Of a stretch of 64,000 nt of DNA, positions 35,247 to 44,963 are shown piece by piece; position 1 is the stretch's first letter, and every line of letters begins with the position of its first letter. A model generated the notes under the pieces. That model searched no databases. It was not told the DNA's origin and was given only the letters and a program-made list of their open reading frames with translations. Origin of the DNA: JAPOXR01 sp963662395 (GTDB lineage: Bacteria; Pseudomonadota; Alphaproteobacteria; Rhodobacterales; Rhodobacteraceae); NCBI GenBank assembly GCA_963662395.1, contig OY759511.1, positions 1,860,001-1,924,000 on the forward strand, read 5' to 3'. Position numbers and translations under genes: made by a program.

Positions 35247-36530
35247 GTGGTCTGATTCATTCATTTGATGCCATTTCCTGCAGCTTCCGGTGCCCCTTCT
35301 TCCACGCCTCCACGAGGTCTTCCGGCTTCCTGCTCCAGCGGAACGGGCGAGCGTCGTTGGCATTGTGGTGTTCGATGTAGCCCTCGATCGCCGCAATGCA
35401 CTCGTCAAGTGAATTGAAGATCGCGTCCTTCAGCCTCTGCCTCGAGAGTTTGGAGAAGAATCCCTCCACGGCGTTCATCCACGAGGCCGAGGTCGGGGTG
35501 AAGTGGAACTTCCAGTCGGGACGGCCCTTCAGCCATTTGCGGATTTCGGCCGATCTGCGCGAGGAGACATCGCCCTGGACGACATGGACCGGCACTCCGG
35601 GCTCGATCCCCTCGGAGACGAGATCGAGGAAGGCAAGGAACTCCTCCGAGCGGTGCCGCTCGACTGTCCGGCCGACGACCTTGCCGGTGGCAACATCGAG
35701 CGCCGCCATCAGGCAGGTGGCGGCGTTCCGTTCGTAGTCATGTGTCCTGGTCGCGGCATGTCCGGGCTTCATCGGCAGCGGCCTCTGCGTCCGCCCGAGC
35801 GCCTGGATCTGCGGCTTCCCGCCTGCCGGGATGACCACCGCGTGGTCGGGCGGGCCTGCGTGGAGGCCGACCACGTCGCGGACCTTGATCTCGAACCTCG
35901 GGTCGCGGGAGACCTTGAAGGTCTTCACCTGGTGCGGCCTGAGGCCGTTATCCTTCAGGATGCCGTGCATGGTGGAGATGGCCATCCCCAGCCTCTTCGC
36001 CAGCGCCCGCACCGTCCAGTGACTGCTGTGCTCCGGCGGCGGCGACATCGCCAGCGCGATCGCGGCCTTCACCTTCTCCTCGGGGATCGGCTTCTTCCCC
36101 GGCGGACGGGTGGCATCGTGCAGCAGGCCGTCCACACCTTCGGCGAGAAAGCGGTCCCGTCAGCGCCGGACCGTCGGCTTCGACATGCCGGTCCTGCGCA
36201 TGGTCTCGACCAGCCCGCAGCCCGACAGTGTAGATGACCGCCAGCTTGGCTTCCGGGTCTTCGCGCTTCCGTCCTCCTGCTTGCCGGCAATGCCTTCGAC
36301 GTCCGAGCTCCAGGATGATGCGGGCCCGCCAGACATGCTTCCGGGGGCTCAGCGGGTTGCCCGTGATCTGTCCGAGGCGTGCCCGCTCTTCGCCTGACAG
36401 CCTGATTTCCTGTCTTGTCGACTTCCTGCCCATCGCCCCTGTCTCCCTTGTCATCGGCCGCATGGCGGCGGCACGGGGCACGGTATCACGATTCGCGAAA
36501 GAATAGAATCCCTTGTATTGAACTAACCAC
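35247..36530 (-). mobile_element. IS630-family element, decayed
   Basis: About 1.28 kb. The ends are imperfect inverted repeats beginning GTGGT and preceded by TA on each side (35245-35246 and 36531-36532), fitting the TA target of IS630/Tc1-mariner elements. The left end reads CTAGTGGTCTGATTCATTC; the right, read inward, CTAGTGGTTAGTTCAATAC. The transposase inside is broken and has lost catalytic residues. It stands between glcDEF and the DUF1640 gene without disturbing either. Confidence 0.75.
35257..36435 (-). pseudogene. IS630 transposase, frameshifted and missing DDE residues
   Basis: The N-terminal part (EIRLSGEERARLGQITGN, then SPRKHVWRARIILELG) is in one frame from about 36435. The helix-turn-helix region is scrambled across frames near 36130-36350, and the catalytic part is open from 36135 to 35257. 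In the latter, the first Asp motif (normally VDEKSQIQALDRTQ) reads IPAGGKPQIQALGRTQ, and the second (normally LDNxxxHK) reads VQGDVSSRRS; only the Glu in NAVEGFFSKL survives. Beyond the frameshifts the catalytic centre is therefore lost by substitution. Confidence 0.8.
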
Positions 36531-36645
36531 TAGGATGACATTCCGGCCGACGACTAGATGACAATCAGGTCCGGGATCGGCCTCCGCGAGGCCCGACCTT
36601 GCCATGCCATGTCGGGCTGGAGATGCCCGCCAACCGCGGTCGGCC

Positions 36646-36963
36646 TCAGCTTCCGGACAGCACCCAGCCAACCGCTGCGATCACGGCGGCGGCGCTGGCG
36701 GCGTTCAAGGCAAGACCAATGATGATGATCCGCAATGTCAACCGGGCCTCGAGCCCCGCCATATCCGTTTTCAGATCCGCCAGATCGGCTTTCGTCGCCA
36801 CCGCCATATCCGTTTTCAGATCCGCCAGATCGGCTTTCGTCGCCACCCCGCCGGTCACCCCGGCCCGGACGGCTTCAGTGATCGCCTCGGCCTGATCGGA
36901 GCTGAAGCCCCTGGCCTTGAACTGGCGCGTCACCGCCAGGGTATCGAATGCAGCATCCACCAT
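36646..36963 (-). CDS. DUF1640-family coiled-coil membrane protein
   Basis: 105 residues from ATG 36963. N-terminal FDTLAVTRQFKARGFSSDQAEAITEAV is the DUF1640/CCDC90 signature, related to mitochondrial calcium uniporter regulators. A coiled coil follows with two identical 15-residue units (VATKADLADLKTDMA), then one C-terminal membrane helix (IIIIGLALNAASAAAVIAAVGWVL). Bacterial members are small inner-membrane coiled-coil proteins of unknown function. The frame is open much further upstream but with no family-like sequence. Confidence 0.8.
   Translation of the reverse strand: MVDAAFDTLAVTRQFKARGFSSDQAEAITEAVRAGVTGGVATKADLADLKTDMAVATKADLADLKTDMAGLEARLTLRIIIIGLALNAASAAAVIAAVGWVLSGS
36760..36849. 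repeat. Perfect 45-bp tandem duplication in DUF1640 gene
   Basis: Two identical 45-bp units back to back, each starting GCCATATCCGTTTTCAGATC. It keeps the frame and doubles one 15-residue coiled-coil unit. Identity at every base indicates a recent duplication. Confidence 0.9.
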
Positions 36964-37628
36964 GCCGGGACGGTAGCACCGCCCGCCAGTTGCTTCGATA
37001 CGACCAGAGGGGCTCTTCAGGGCAGATTTTTCCTCGCGGGAACCGACAATGCCCGTTGGCGTGCCGATCGGGGGACTCCGCGTCGAATCCGGCGCGGTAG
37101 CGGGTTCTTCCGGCCGGAGCCTGGTTTTCGTGCCCGGAGGCTGGATTCGGACAGGCCGGTCCGCCTGCCTGGCCTTGCCGGGATTGCCCCAGGCGGGGCC
37201 ATGCGGCCGAATATTCCGGCTCGGCCGGAGCCAGCCGGACACAAGGCGCGGGCTGCGGTCCAGCAAACGCACCGGCGGCGCAGGAACTGGAAATTCTCCG
37301 GGCCATACCCGCTGAAGACCCGGCACTTGTCCTTGTTCCATAATTCGTCATTATCCTGAACCCCGCGTACCGGGACCAGGATTGAAGCACAGGAATGCCC
37401 CGGCACCGGTGCACTCTGGTGTGTGGCCGGTAATGCCGAGGACGATCTCGACACCGGGCTCGTCCATCACTGCCAACTTCGTGCCCCGGCGCATAAGGCG
37501 GTTGTCCTGTGTCAGGCGAAACACCTCCATCCCAGACGCGCCAGCGGCGACATCAACGATGCCGCCGCTGTACTGATTACCTGCAACAATCGGCTGTCAG
37601 AGGCCCTTGGTGCCTGACAGCCGGAGGT
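36964..37628. other. Gap between DUF1640 gene and symporter, one possible small frame
   Basis: 665 bases without a confident gene. On the minus strand 37351-37530 encodes 59 residues from ATG 37530 (MEVFRLTQDNRLMRRGTK, then GVEIVLGITGHTPECTGAGA). The frame is open upstream to a stop at about 37610. The composition is protein-like, but no family is recognised. It may be a small gene or the tail of a lost one. Confidence 0.35.
37591..37623 (-). terminator. Intrinsic terminator after symporter gene
   Basis: 10-bp perfect inverted repeat CGGCTGTCAG (37591-37600) / CTGACAGCCG (37614-37623), starting 6 bases after the symporter stop codon. Read on the minus strand it is followed by ATTGTTG. Confidence 0.65.
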
Positions 37629-39023
37629 TCAACTCTTGGGCAAGGGCCCGGCAAGCGGAGTGCCCTCCTGCTCGAAATGCAGCCTGGTGACCCTGAACAC
37701 CATCGGTGCCAGCAGGATCAGGCCGATCAGGTTCGGAACTGCCATCAGGCCATTGAGCGTATCGGACAGGTTCCAGACGAAATCGACCTTCAAATTGGCA
37801 AATACCAGGGCTGCCAGCACCCACATGACCCGATAGATCAACAGGGTCTTTTCGCTGAACAGGTACTGCCAGCATCTTTCACCATAATACGACCATCCCA
37901 GAATGGTGGTGAATGCAAACACCGCAAGGGCAATGGTGACGATGTACTGGCCGCCGGCAATCGACTCGTTGAAACCGGTCGAGGTCAGCACCGCACCGGT
38001 CAGCCCGCCGCCATCGGCACCGGTCATCGTCCATGCGCCCGATGTCAGGATGACCAGGGCAGTCATGGTGCATACGACGATGGTGTCGATGAAGGTTCCG
38101 AGCATGGCGATGATGCCCTGACGAACCGGGCTGTTGGTCTGCGCAGCGGCGTGGGCGATTGCCGCCGAACCCAGGCCGGATTCGTTGGAGAACACACCAC
38201 GGGCCACGCCGAAGCGAATGGCTGCCGCTACCGCAGCGCCGGCAAATCCGCCGGTGGCTGCAGCCGGATTGAAGGCATAGGTAAAGATCATGCCAATGGC
38301 TTCGGGAACCTTGGTGATGTTGATCAGGATGATGATCAGCGCCGCGCCGACATAGAGAACGATCATGGTCGGAACCAGTTTGCCGGCCACGTCTCCGATC
38401 CGCTTGATGCCGCCGATGATGACGAAACCTGCAAGCGCGGCCACAACGATACCAGTGATCCAGGTCGGAACATTGAAACTGGAATCGAGGACCGTTGCCA
38501 TCGAGTTGACCTGAACCGCGTTGCCGATTCCGAATGCAGCGATCGCACCAAAGATGGCAAAGGCAACTCCCAGGTATTTGCCAAGCTCCGGGGCAAATTC
38601 CCCGACACCGTTCCGCAAATAGTACATGGGTCCGCCGACATACTTGCCGGTGGAATCAACTTCCCGATAGGTCACCGCGCAAACGGCTTCGGCATATTTG
38701 GTAGCCATCCCGAACAGGGCTATGAGCCACATGTAGAAGATTGCACCTGGACCGCCCAGGGCGATGGCCGTGGCAACGCCGGCGATGTTTCCGGTTCCGA
38801 CAGTTGCCGACAAGGCGGTCATCAGCGCATTGAACGGCTTGACCTCGCCTTCACCGACCTGGTTCTTGTCGAACAGGAGTCTGAACCCGTACCCGACCTT
38901 CCGCCAGGGCATGAAGACAAGACCCAGTGTCAGCAACAGGCCGGTGACACCCAGCATGCCGAGCATCGGCGGTCCCCACGCAAATGAATTAATTGAACTG
39001 ATGATATCGTTTAGACGGTCCAT
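37629..39023 (-). CDS. Sodium:alanine symporter (AGCS family)
   Basis: 464 residues from ATG 39023, chosen because AGAGGAGGT lies 5 bases upstream; the frame extends 51 bases further. About 11 membrane helices. AGCS signature ALSATVGTGNIAGVATAIALGGPGAIFYMW near residue 75, KYAEAVCAVTYREVDSTGKYVGGPMYYLRNG, and NESGLGSAAIAHAAAQTNSPVRQG. Imports alanine or glycine with sodium. A hairpin terminator follows. It is the last chromosomal gene before the defence-like island, which is divergent. Confidence 0.92.
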   Translation of the reverse strand: MDRLNDIISSINSFAWGPPMLGMLGVTGLLLTLGLVFMPWRKVGYGFRLLFDKNQVGEGEVKPFNALMTALSATVGTGNIAGVATAIALGGPGAIFYMWLIALFGMATKYAEAVCAVTYREVDSTGKYVGGPMYYLRNGVGEFAPELGKYLGVAFAIFGAIAAFGIGNAVQVNSMATVLDSSFNVPTWITGIVVAALAGFVIIGGIKRIGDVAGKLVPTMIVLYVGAALIIILINITKVPEAIGMIFTYAFNPAAATGGFAGAAVAAAIRFGVARGVFSNESGLGSAAIAHAAAQTNSPVRQGIIAMLGTFIDTIVVCTMTALVILTSGAWTMTGADGGGLTGAVLTSTGFNESIAGGQYIVTIALAVFAFTTILGWSYYGERCWQYLFSEKTLLIYRVMWVLAALVFANLKVDFVWNLSDTLNGLMAVPNLIGLILLAPMVFRVTRLHFEQEGTPLAGPLPKS

Positions 39024-39207
39024 TCGTACCTCCTCTTCCAGAGCGACTGCGTCGGCTCCAAGGGTTGAACTCACAAGTTTGGACGGACCTCCCCCCGGCC
39101 AATTTGCTGCCGGTCAGCTTACCCAATCATTGACCTCATGACAAACCCTCGTTCGCCGCGGTGCATTCCACAGTCTGTGATCAGATCTTTCCTGACTGTA
39201 CTGCAGT

Positions 39208-39234
39208 TTGGCCGTGTAGCAGCAATATTATACT
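39208..39234 (+). promoter_or_regulatory. Possible promoter of the helicase/methylase island
   Basis: An AT-rich stretch in the divergent gap contains TTGGCC (39208-39213) and TATACT (39229-39234), 15 bases apart. It lies 62 bases before the first start codon of the island operon. Spacing is short, so this is tentative. Confidence 0.25.
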
Positions 39235-39296
39235 GACATTGCAATACGACAGCATTGCCACTAATTTTCTGACAGACGAAAAGGAGACACAGGCGG

Positions 39297-39718
39297 ATGT
39301 GGAGCCCTACCGTGAACACCATGGAGTACGCTCAGATTCAGCTGAAGGCTATTTCGGCGCGCTCCGAAACCCTGCGTCACCTCGGCCACCATACGTCAAT
39401 CGACCAAATGTTCTTACGCTTGGCGCGGTCTGGCACGTCTTGACACAGCCGGTATTGGCCATCCGCTTGCATACGATCTCGATCGATCGCCACAAGACGT
39501 TGTTCTTCTCGGAAAACGATGTGTTCAGTTCGCGAATAGATTACCTAGCGGCGGCTTCCAGTGACCTGCGGTTTGTTCCTGCAAAGACCGCGTATGCAGT
39601 GCTCGCGGATGACAACGCGCTCATGCTGGACGATGACGCTGCATCATTCGATGTGCTGATGGAGGGGTGCGCCGCGATCGAGGAGCGCGCCAACGCCGCG
39701 GGGTCGAGGAGTCGCTGA
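39297..39718 (+). pseudogene. Broken first gene of the helicase/methylase operon
   Basis: ATG 39297 has a good ribosome site (AAGGAGA) and reads MWSPTVNTMEYAQIQLKAIS up to a stop at 39441. The frame ending at 39718 (KTAYAVLADDNALMLDDDAA) has its stop overlapping the helicase start (TGATG), as a coupled upstream gene would. Between them a third frame (LARLDTAGIGHPLAYDLDRS, about 39433-39560) also looks protein-like. The simplest reading is one gene of about 140 codons with two frameshifts. No family recognised. If translation no longer reaches 39718, coupling to the helicase would be lost. Confidence 0.45.
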
Positions 39719-42700
39719 TGGACGTATTCGCCTTCCGTGATGAACTCGTCGCCGAGTACGAGCGGTTTTCCCGAAGTTTCGCCAGGATCCGCGCCGAGGA
39801 CATCTCCCGCGAAGTCGATGCGGCCTATGCCGCGGGCCATTTCTGGCCCGCCCCGCTCATCCAGCTCAATCCGAACTTCGAGCCCGGCGGATACATCGAC
39901 GATCTGGTCGCCGACGGCACGCTCGATGCGGAGTGCGCGAAGGTGTTCCGGCTCAAGCGTGGTGACAACACATTCGGCGAGCGCCTGCTGCTGCACCGAC
40001 ACCAGACCGACGCCATCGAAATCGCCAGCCGAGTCGAAAGCTATGTCCTGACCACCGGCACTGGCTCCGGAAAATCGCTCGCCTACTTCATCCCGATCGT
40101 CGACGATGTATTGCGGCGAAAGCGTGCCGGCGACGCCTGCAAGGGCATCACCGCCATCGTCGTCTATCCGATGAACGCGCTCTGCAACAGCCAACGCGAG
40201 GAACTGGAGAAGTACCTGCGGCTCGGTTACGGCGAAGGCGGTGAGCCGGTCACGTTCGCGCGATACACCGGGCAGGAATCGCAGGATGAACGCGAGCGGA
40301 TCGCAAAGAACCCTCCCGACATTCTGCTGACCAACTACGTCATGCTCGAGCTGGTCATGACGCGGTTCCACGAGACCGACAAGGCGATCCGCGAACACGC
40401 CAAGGGCCTCCGGTTTCTGGTCCTCGACGAGCTGCACACCTACCGCGGGCGCCAGGGAGCCGATGTCGCCATGCTCGTCCGACGCGTCCGGGAACGGTTC
40501 AACGAGCGGCTTCTCTGTATCGGCACCTCGGCGACGATGGCCTCCGAAGGCTTGCCCGACGACCGCAACGCCGCCGTTGCGGCCATCGCAAGCCGCCTGT
40601 TCGGCGCAGCTGTCGATCCCGGCAATGTCGTTTCGGAGACTTTACGGCCCGTCACCGACCGCGACGCGTGCCTGAGCGGCCCCGATCTGCGCGCCGCCAT
40701 CGAGCGGGGCGTCCCTGCGAATCCGACACACCAGGCGCTCGCGGCCCACCCGGTCGCGACCTGGGTGGAGCGCAATCTCGGTCTCGAAGAGCAGGGCGGC
40801 AGGCTCGTGCGAATTTCGCGTCCGCTGACCATCCTTCAGGCCTCGGATCGTCTTTCCGCCGACAGCGGCCTCGACGCGCAGCATTGCCGCGACTACCTCG
40901 CGAACTTTCTCCTGACCGCCCACCGAAGCCGGAATGAGCGAGGCCAGAGCTTCTTCGCCTTCCGGCTGCACCAGTTCATCAGCGGCGCCTGGAACGCCTA
41001 CGCGACCCTTGAGGCACCGGACGAGCGGTATCTCACCCTGCACGGACAGCAATTCAAACCCGGAGACCGCGATCGTCCTCTTTTCTCCCTCGCCTTCTGC
41101 CGCGCCTGCGGCCAGGAATACCTGCCCGTCTGGGCGAAGCATGTCAGCAAGCAGCCGCATGCATTCGAGCCCCGCGACCTGTCCGAACGATCCAACGACG
41201 ACGAGGACGTCCAGTTCGGCTATCTCATGCCGGACCCTTTCGGACTGTTCGATCCTGCGGACACTGAGAACCAGTACCCGGAGGACTGGCTGGAATTCCG
41301 CGGCGACGACATCCGGCTCAAGTCCCATTTCCGCCGCTACCGGCCTCTCGGCGTCCCGGTCGATACGCGAGGCGCCGTGTCCGCGGATGGCCTGCCCGCC
41401 TGGTTCATCCCGGGGCCCTTCCGCTTCTGCTTGCATCCGGAATGCGACGCCTACTACGACGGCAGCGTTCGGAGCGACATGACCAAGCTCTCCGGGCTCT
41501 CCAGCGAGGGCCGGAGCTCGGCCACGACAGTGCTGGCACTTTCCTCGCTGAAGCACCTCATTGGCGCGGACCTCGACGAGCAGACCAAGAAGCTGCTCGC
41601 ATTCACCGACAATCGTCAGGACGCAAGCCTCCAGGCTGGCCATTTCAACGACTTCATACAGATCCTGCTCCTGCGCGGCGCGCTCCTTTCGGCCATTCGG
41701 GCCGAGCCCGGCGGAACGCTCACCGACGATGTTCTGACCCAGGGCGTGCTTTCCCGCCTGCACCTGGACGCGTGGGACTACTCGGCCAATCCCGAGGCCA
41801 AGGGCATCAAGGCCCAGAACACGATCAAGACGCTTCGCGACGTACTCGGCTACCGGCTCTACTTCGACTTGCAGCGCGGCTGGCGCATCACCAACCCCAA
41901 TCTGGAGCAGCTGGAGCTGCTGGACATCGGCTACCGGGGCCTCATGGATTGCTGCGAGGACGAAGAGGAATGGCGCGCACGACATCCGCTGCTCGGTTCC
42001 ATCGAGCCCACGCGGCGCTTCGAATTGGTGCGGGACCTTCTCGAACGCATGCGAAGAGCGCTCTGCATCAAGACTATCTACCTCGATCCGAACTTTCAGG
42101 AACAGGTACGCAACCGAAGCTTCAACCAGTTGAAGGAGCCGTGGGGACTGTCGGAGGAGGAGCGCCTGTTCTCCCATGCCTTCATGGTGCCCAGACCCGG
42201 CGGCCGCGGACCCCGACGCGATTTTCGCATTCTTCATATCTCCCACCGTTCCGCATTCGGCCGCAAGGTGAAGTCCCAGTCATTCTGGGGGCAGGGCAAT
42301 CCCTGCTATCCGCCCAAGTTCGACGAAGACCTCTACAACACCGTTATCGACGACATCCTGAGCGTGCTTGCCACCTACGGCTACGTCGAGCCACAGGACC
42401 TCGACGGCGATCGCACCGGCTATCGCATCGACGGTTCGGTGCTTGAGTGGCGCCTCGCTGGACAGGTCACGACGGACCCGGGCGCGGCCAATGCGTTTTT
42501 CCGCAACCTCTACGAGAACGTGGCCGCGCTGCTCGACAGCGACGACCGCCTTCTCCACCAGCTCGAGGCACGCGAACATACCGCCCAGGTCGACACCGAT
42601 GCCCGCGAGGAACGTGAGCTCCGTTTCCGCAAGGGTCTCGAACCCGCCGGACTGCCCATACTGTTCTGCTCACCGACCATGGAGCTCGGCGTCGACATCT

Positions 42701-44946
42701 CGACGCTGAACGCGGTCTATATGCGCAACGTGCCGCCCACGCCCGCGAACTACGCCCAACGCAGCGGGCGAGCGGGCCGCAGCGGCCAGCCCGCGCTGGT
42801 CGTCACCTACTGCGCCGCTAAGTCGCCGCATGACCAGTACTTCTTCGCCGACCCGACGCGCATGGTGGCTGGCGCCGTCAATCCCCCGAACATCGATCTC
42901 GCAAACGAGGACCTGATCCGCAGCCACCTTCAGGCCGTCTGGCTCGCGGAAACCGGCGTCATGCTCGGCTCTTCCGTGCGTGACGTGCTCGACCGGGAAA
43001 AGCATGACGCGCTGCCCCTGCACGACGAGGTCGCCGAGCAGATCCGCTCTCCCCGGGCGGTCAGCGATGCGAGCGTCCGCGCGCAGCGCATTCTTTCGAC
43101 ACTCACGCCGGATCTCTCGCGGCAAGCCGCCCCCTGGTACACGGACACATGGTTGGCCAATGCGATGAAGTCCGCCGATCGTCGCTTCGACGACGCGTTC
43201 GGCCGCTGGCGTTCGCTGTTTCGCGCGACGGCGAACCAGATGAAGTTCGCAAACGATGTCGTCAACAACGCCGCCTCGACCGAACAGGAGCGCCGCGAAG
43301 CGAAGGCGCGGTACGACGAAGCCTACACCCAGCAAAACCTGCTTCTGCACAGCAGGCCGACGATGAATTCCGACTTCTACACCTACCGTTACCTGGCGGC
43401 CGAAGGATTCCTGCCGGGCTACAACTTCCCGCGCCTGCCACTGATGGCCTTCGTTCCGGGCCGCCGCGAGAAGGTGGCCCGCGACTCGTTCCTGAGCCGG
43501 CCCCGCTTTCTCGGCCTCACCGAGTTCGGTCCCCAGTCGATCATCTATCACGAAGGAAGCACTTACCGCGTGCGCCGCGCCATCCTGTCCATTCGCGACG
43601 ACGCCGGCGTGACCGCGTCGGCCAGGCTCCCGGTTCAGGCCGCGCGCATCTGTCCCGCCTGCGGCTATGGCCACTTCGGCGATCAGAAGGACTATGAACG
43701 CTGCGTCAGTTGCGACGCGCGCATCGATGGCGGGCGGGCGATCCTCAATCTCTACCGCATCGAACAGGTGTCGACCCAGCGGGCGAACCGCATCACCTCG
43801 GATGAGGAAGAACGCCAGCGCCAGGGTTACGAAATGGTCACCACGCTTCGCTACAGCGAAGAGAACGGCCGCGCCCGTGTCGAGGGTATCGCCGTCGAGG
43901 AAAACGGCCAGACCCTGCTGGAGCTGCGCTACGGCCCGGCCTCGACGCTCTGGCGCATAAATCTCGGCTGGCGCCGCCGCGAGGAGAAATCCGTCTACGG
44001 TTTCAGCGTGGATGCCAACACCGGCGAATGGACCAAAGACTCGCAGGCGCCCACGGACGCGGAAGACGATGCCGTACGGGACGGAAAAAGCGTCCAGCGC
44101 ATCACGCCCTTCGTCGAGGATACCCGCAACGTCCTCGTGCTTCGTCCGGCGGTCGATCTCAGCGAGACGGCCATGGTCTCCCTGCAGTACGCCATCAAGC
44201 GTGGCATCGAACAGGAGTTTCAGCTCGAGGAAGCGGAGCTTGCCGCCGAGCCGCTGCCCGACAGCGATAACCGCACCACCATCCTGTTTTACGAGTCCGC
44301 CGAAGGCGGCGCGGGCGTCCTTACGCGGCTCGCCAGCGATCCCGGCGCGCTCGGCCGGATCGCCCGCAAGGCGCTCGAAGTCTGCCACTACGGATCGCGC
44401 TCCGGACGCTGGACCGGATGGGATGACCTCGATAACCGCGACGATGATTGCGAGGCTGGCTGCTACCGCTGCCTGCTGAGCTACTACAACCAGCCCGACC
44501 ATCCGAAGATCGACCGGCGCGACGAAGCCATGCTCGACCTGCTCTGCCGGCTGACCCGCGGCGTGCGAAGCGGCCTCGGCCATTCCGCAGGCGCCGGCGA
44601 CGACTTCGAGGAGCTGAACAATATCGCCGGCTCCTCTCTGGAGAGGGCTTGGCTGCGCTACATCAAGGACAACGGTTACCGCCTTCCCGACCGGGCCCAG
44701 CCCTACCTGGAGGAATTCGATACACGGCCCGACTTCGCCTACACCACCCATCAGACCCTGGTCTATATCGACGGCCCTCAACATCGAGGCAACCGCCAAC
44801 AGACCCTGGACGCTGAGATAACCCGACGCCTCCACGACGCCGGACTCACGGTCGTGCGCTTCGACGAGCATCGGACATCCTGGGACCGCGTGGTTGACGA
44901 GTACGCTTGGGTCTTCGGGCCGGGCGCCACGTCGGCCGCAAATTGA
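39718..44946 (+). CDS. Giant DEAD/DEAH helicase with DUF1998 and C-terminal nuclease-like domain
   Basis: 1742 residues from ATG 39718, coupled to the upstream frame. Superfamily-2 helicase core: TTGTGSGKSLAYF (residues 112-124), LVLDELHTYRGRQG (DEAH box as DELH, 237), IGTSATMASEG, MELGVDISTLN and YAQRSGRAGRSGQ (about 1014). A zinc-ribbon-like CPACG...CVSC lies near 1312. The DUF1998 hallmark DDCEAGCYRCLLSYYNQ is near 1578. The last 90 residues (PDFAYTTHQTLVYIDGPQHRG, then GLTVVRFDEH) look like a PD-(D/E)XK/Vsr-type nuclease. DUF1998 helicases occur in DISARM (DrmB), Druantia (DruE) and MrfA repair proteins. With the two genes downstream it forms one operon. A role in phage defence is inferred. 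Confidence 0.88.
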   Translation: MDVFAFRDELVAEYERFSRSFARIRAEDISREVDAAYAAGHFWPAPLIQLNPNFEPGGYIDDLVADGTLDAECAKVFRLKRGDNTFGERLLLHRHQTDAIEIASRVESYVLTTGTGSGKSLAYFIPIVDDVLRRKRAGDACKGITAIVVYPMNALCNSQREELEKYLRLGYGEGGEPVTFARYTGQESQDERERIAKNPPDILLTNYVMLELVMTRFHETDKAIREHAKGLRFLVLDELHTYRGRQGADVAMLVRRVRERFNERLLCIGTSATMASEGLPDDRNAAVAAIASRLFGAAVDPGNVVSETLRPVTDRDACLSGPDLRAAIERGVPANPTHQALAAHPVATWVERNLGLEEQGGRLVRISRPLTILQASDRLSADSGLDAQHCRDYLANFLLTAHRSRNERGQSFFAFRLHQFISGAWNAYATLEAPDERYLTLHGQQFKPGDRDRPLFSLAFCRACGQEYLPVWAKHVSKQPHAFEPRDLSERSNDDEDVQFGYLMPDPFGLFDPADTENQYPEDWLEFRGDDIRLKSHFRRYRPLGVPVDTRGAVSADGLPAWFIPGPFRFCLHPECDAYYDGSVRSDMTKLSGLSSEGRSSATTVLALSSLKHLIGADLDEQTKKLLAFTDNRQDASLQAGHFNDFIQILLLRGALLSAIRAEPGGTLTDDVLTQGVLSRLHLDAWDYSANPEAKGIKAQNTIKTLRDVLGYRLYFDLQRGWRITNPNLEQLELLDIGYRGLMDCCEDEEEWRARHPLLGSIEPTRRFELVRDLLERMRRALCIKTIYLDPNFQEQVRNRSFNQLKEPWGLSEEERLFSHAFMVPRPGGRGPRRDFRILHISHRSAFGRKVKSQSFWGQGNPCYPPKFDEDLYNTVIDDILSVLATYGYVEPQDLDGDRTGYRIDGSVLEWRLAGQVTTDPGAANAFFRNLYENVAALLDSDDRLLHQLEAREHTAQVDTDAREERELRFRKGLEPAGLPILFCSPTMELGVDISTLNAVYMRNVPPTPANYAQRSGRAGRSGQPALVVTYCAAKSPHDQYFFADPTRMVAGAVNPPNIDLANEDLIRSHLQAVWLAETGVMLGSSVRDVLDREKHDALPLHDEVAEQIRSPRAVSDASVRAQRILSTLTPDLSRQAAPWYTDTWLANAMKSADRRFDDAFGRWRSLFRATANQMKFANDVVNNAASTEQERREAKARYDEAYTQQNLLLHSRPTMNSDFYTYRYLAAEGFLPGYNFPRLPLMAFVPGRREKVARDSFLSRPRFLGLTEFGPQSIIYHEGSTYRVRRAILSIRDDAGVTASARLPVQAARICPACGYGHFGDQKDYERCVSCDARIDGGRAILNLYRIEQVSTQRANRITSDEEERQRQGYEMVTTLRYSEENGRARVEGIAVEENGQTLLELRYGPASTLWRINLGWRRREEKSVYGFSVDANTGEWTKDSQAPTDAEDDAVRDGKSVQRITPFVEDTRNVLVLRPAVDLSETAMVSLQYAIKRGIEQEFQLEEAELAAEPLPDSDNRTTILFYESAEGGAGVLTRLASDPGALGRIARKALEVCHYGSRSGRWTGWDDLDNRDDDCEAGCYRCLLSYYNQPDHPKIDRRDEAMLDLLCRLTRGVRSGLGHSAGAGDDFEELNNIAGSSLERAWLRYIKDNGYRLPDRAQPYLEEFDTRPDFAYTTHQTLVYIDGPQHRGNRQQTLDAEITRRLHDAGLTVVRFDEHRTSWDRVVDEYAWVFGPGATSAAN

Positions 44947-44963
44947 GATCTGGAGGGCCAGAA

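Noticed and set aside
37629..38987. 492-codon plus-strand open frame
   Set aside because: Antisense of the AGCS symporter gene.
39024..39160. Glycine riboswitch upstream of the alanine/glycine symporter
   Set aside because: The leader lacks the conserved glycine-aptamer blocks; only a strong ribosome site is evident.
40642..42246. 534-codon minus-strand open frame
   Set aside because: Antisense of the same helicase gene in GC-rich DNA.
42670..44871. 733-codon minus-strand open frame
   Set aside because: Antisense of the giant DUF1998 helicase, whose plus-strand frame has all the helicase motifs; no family-like sequence on the minus strand.
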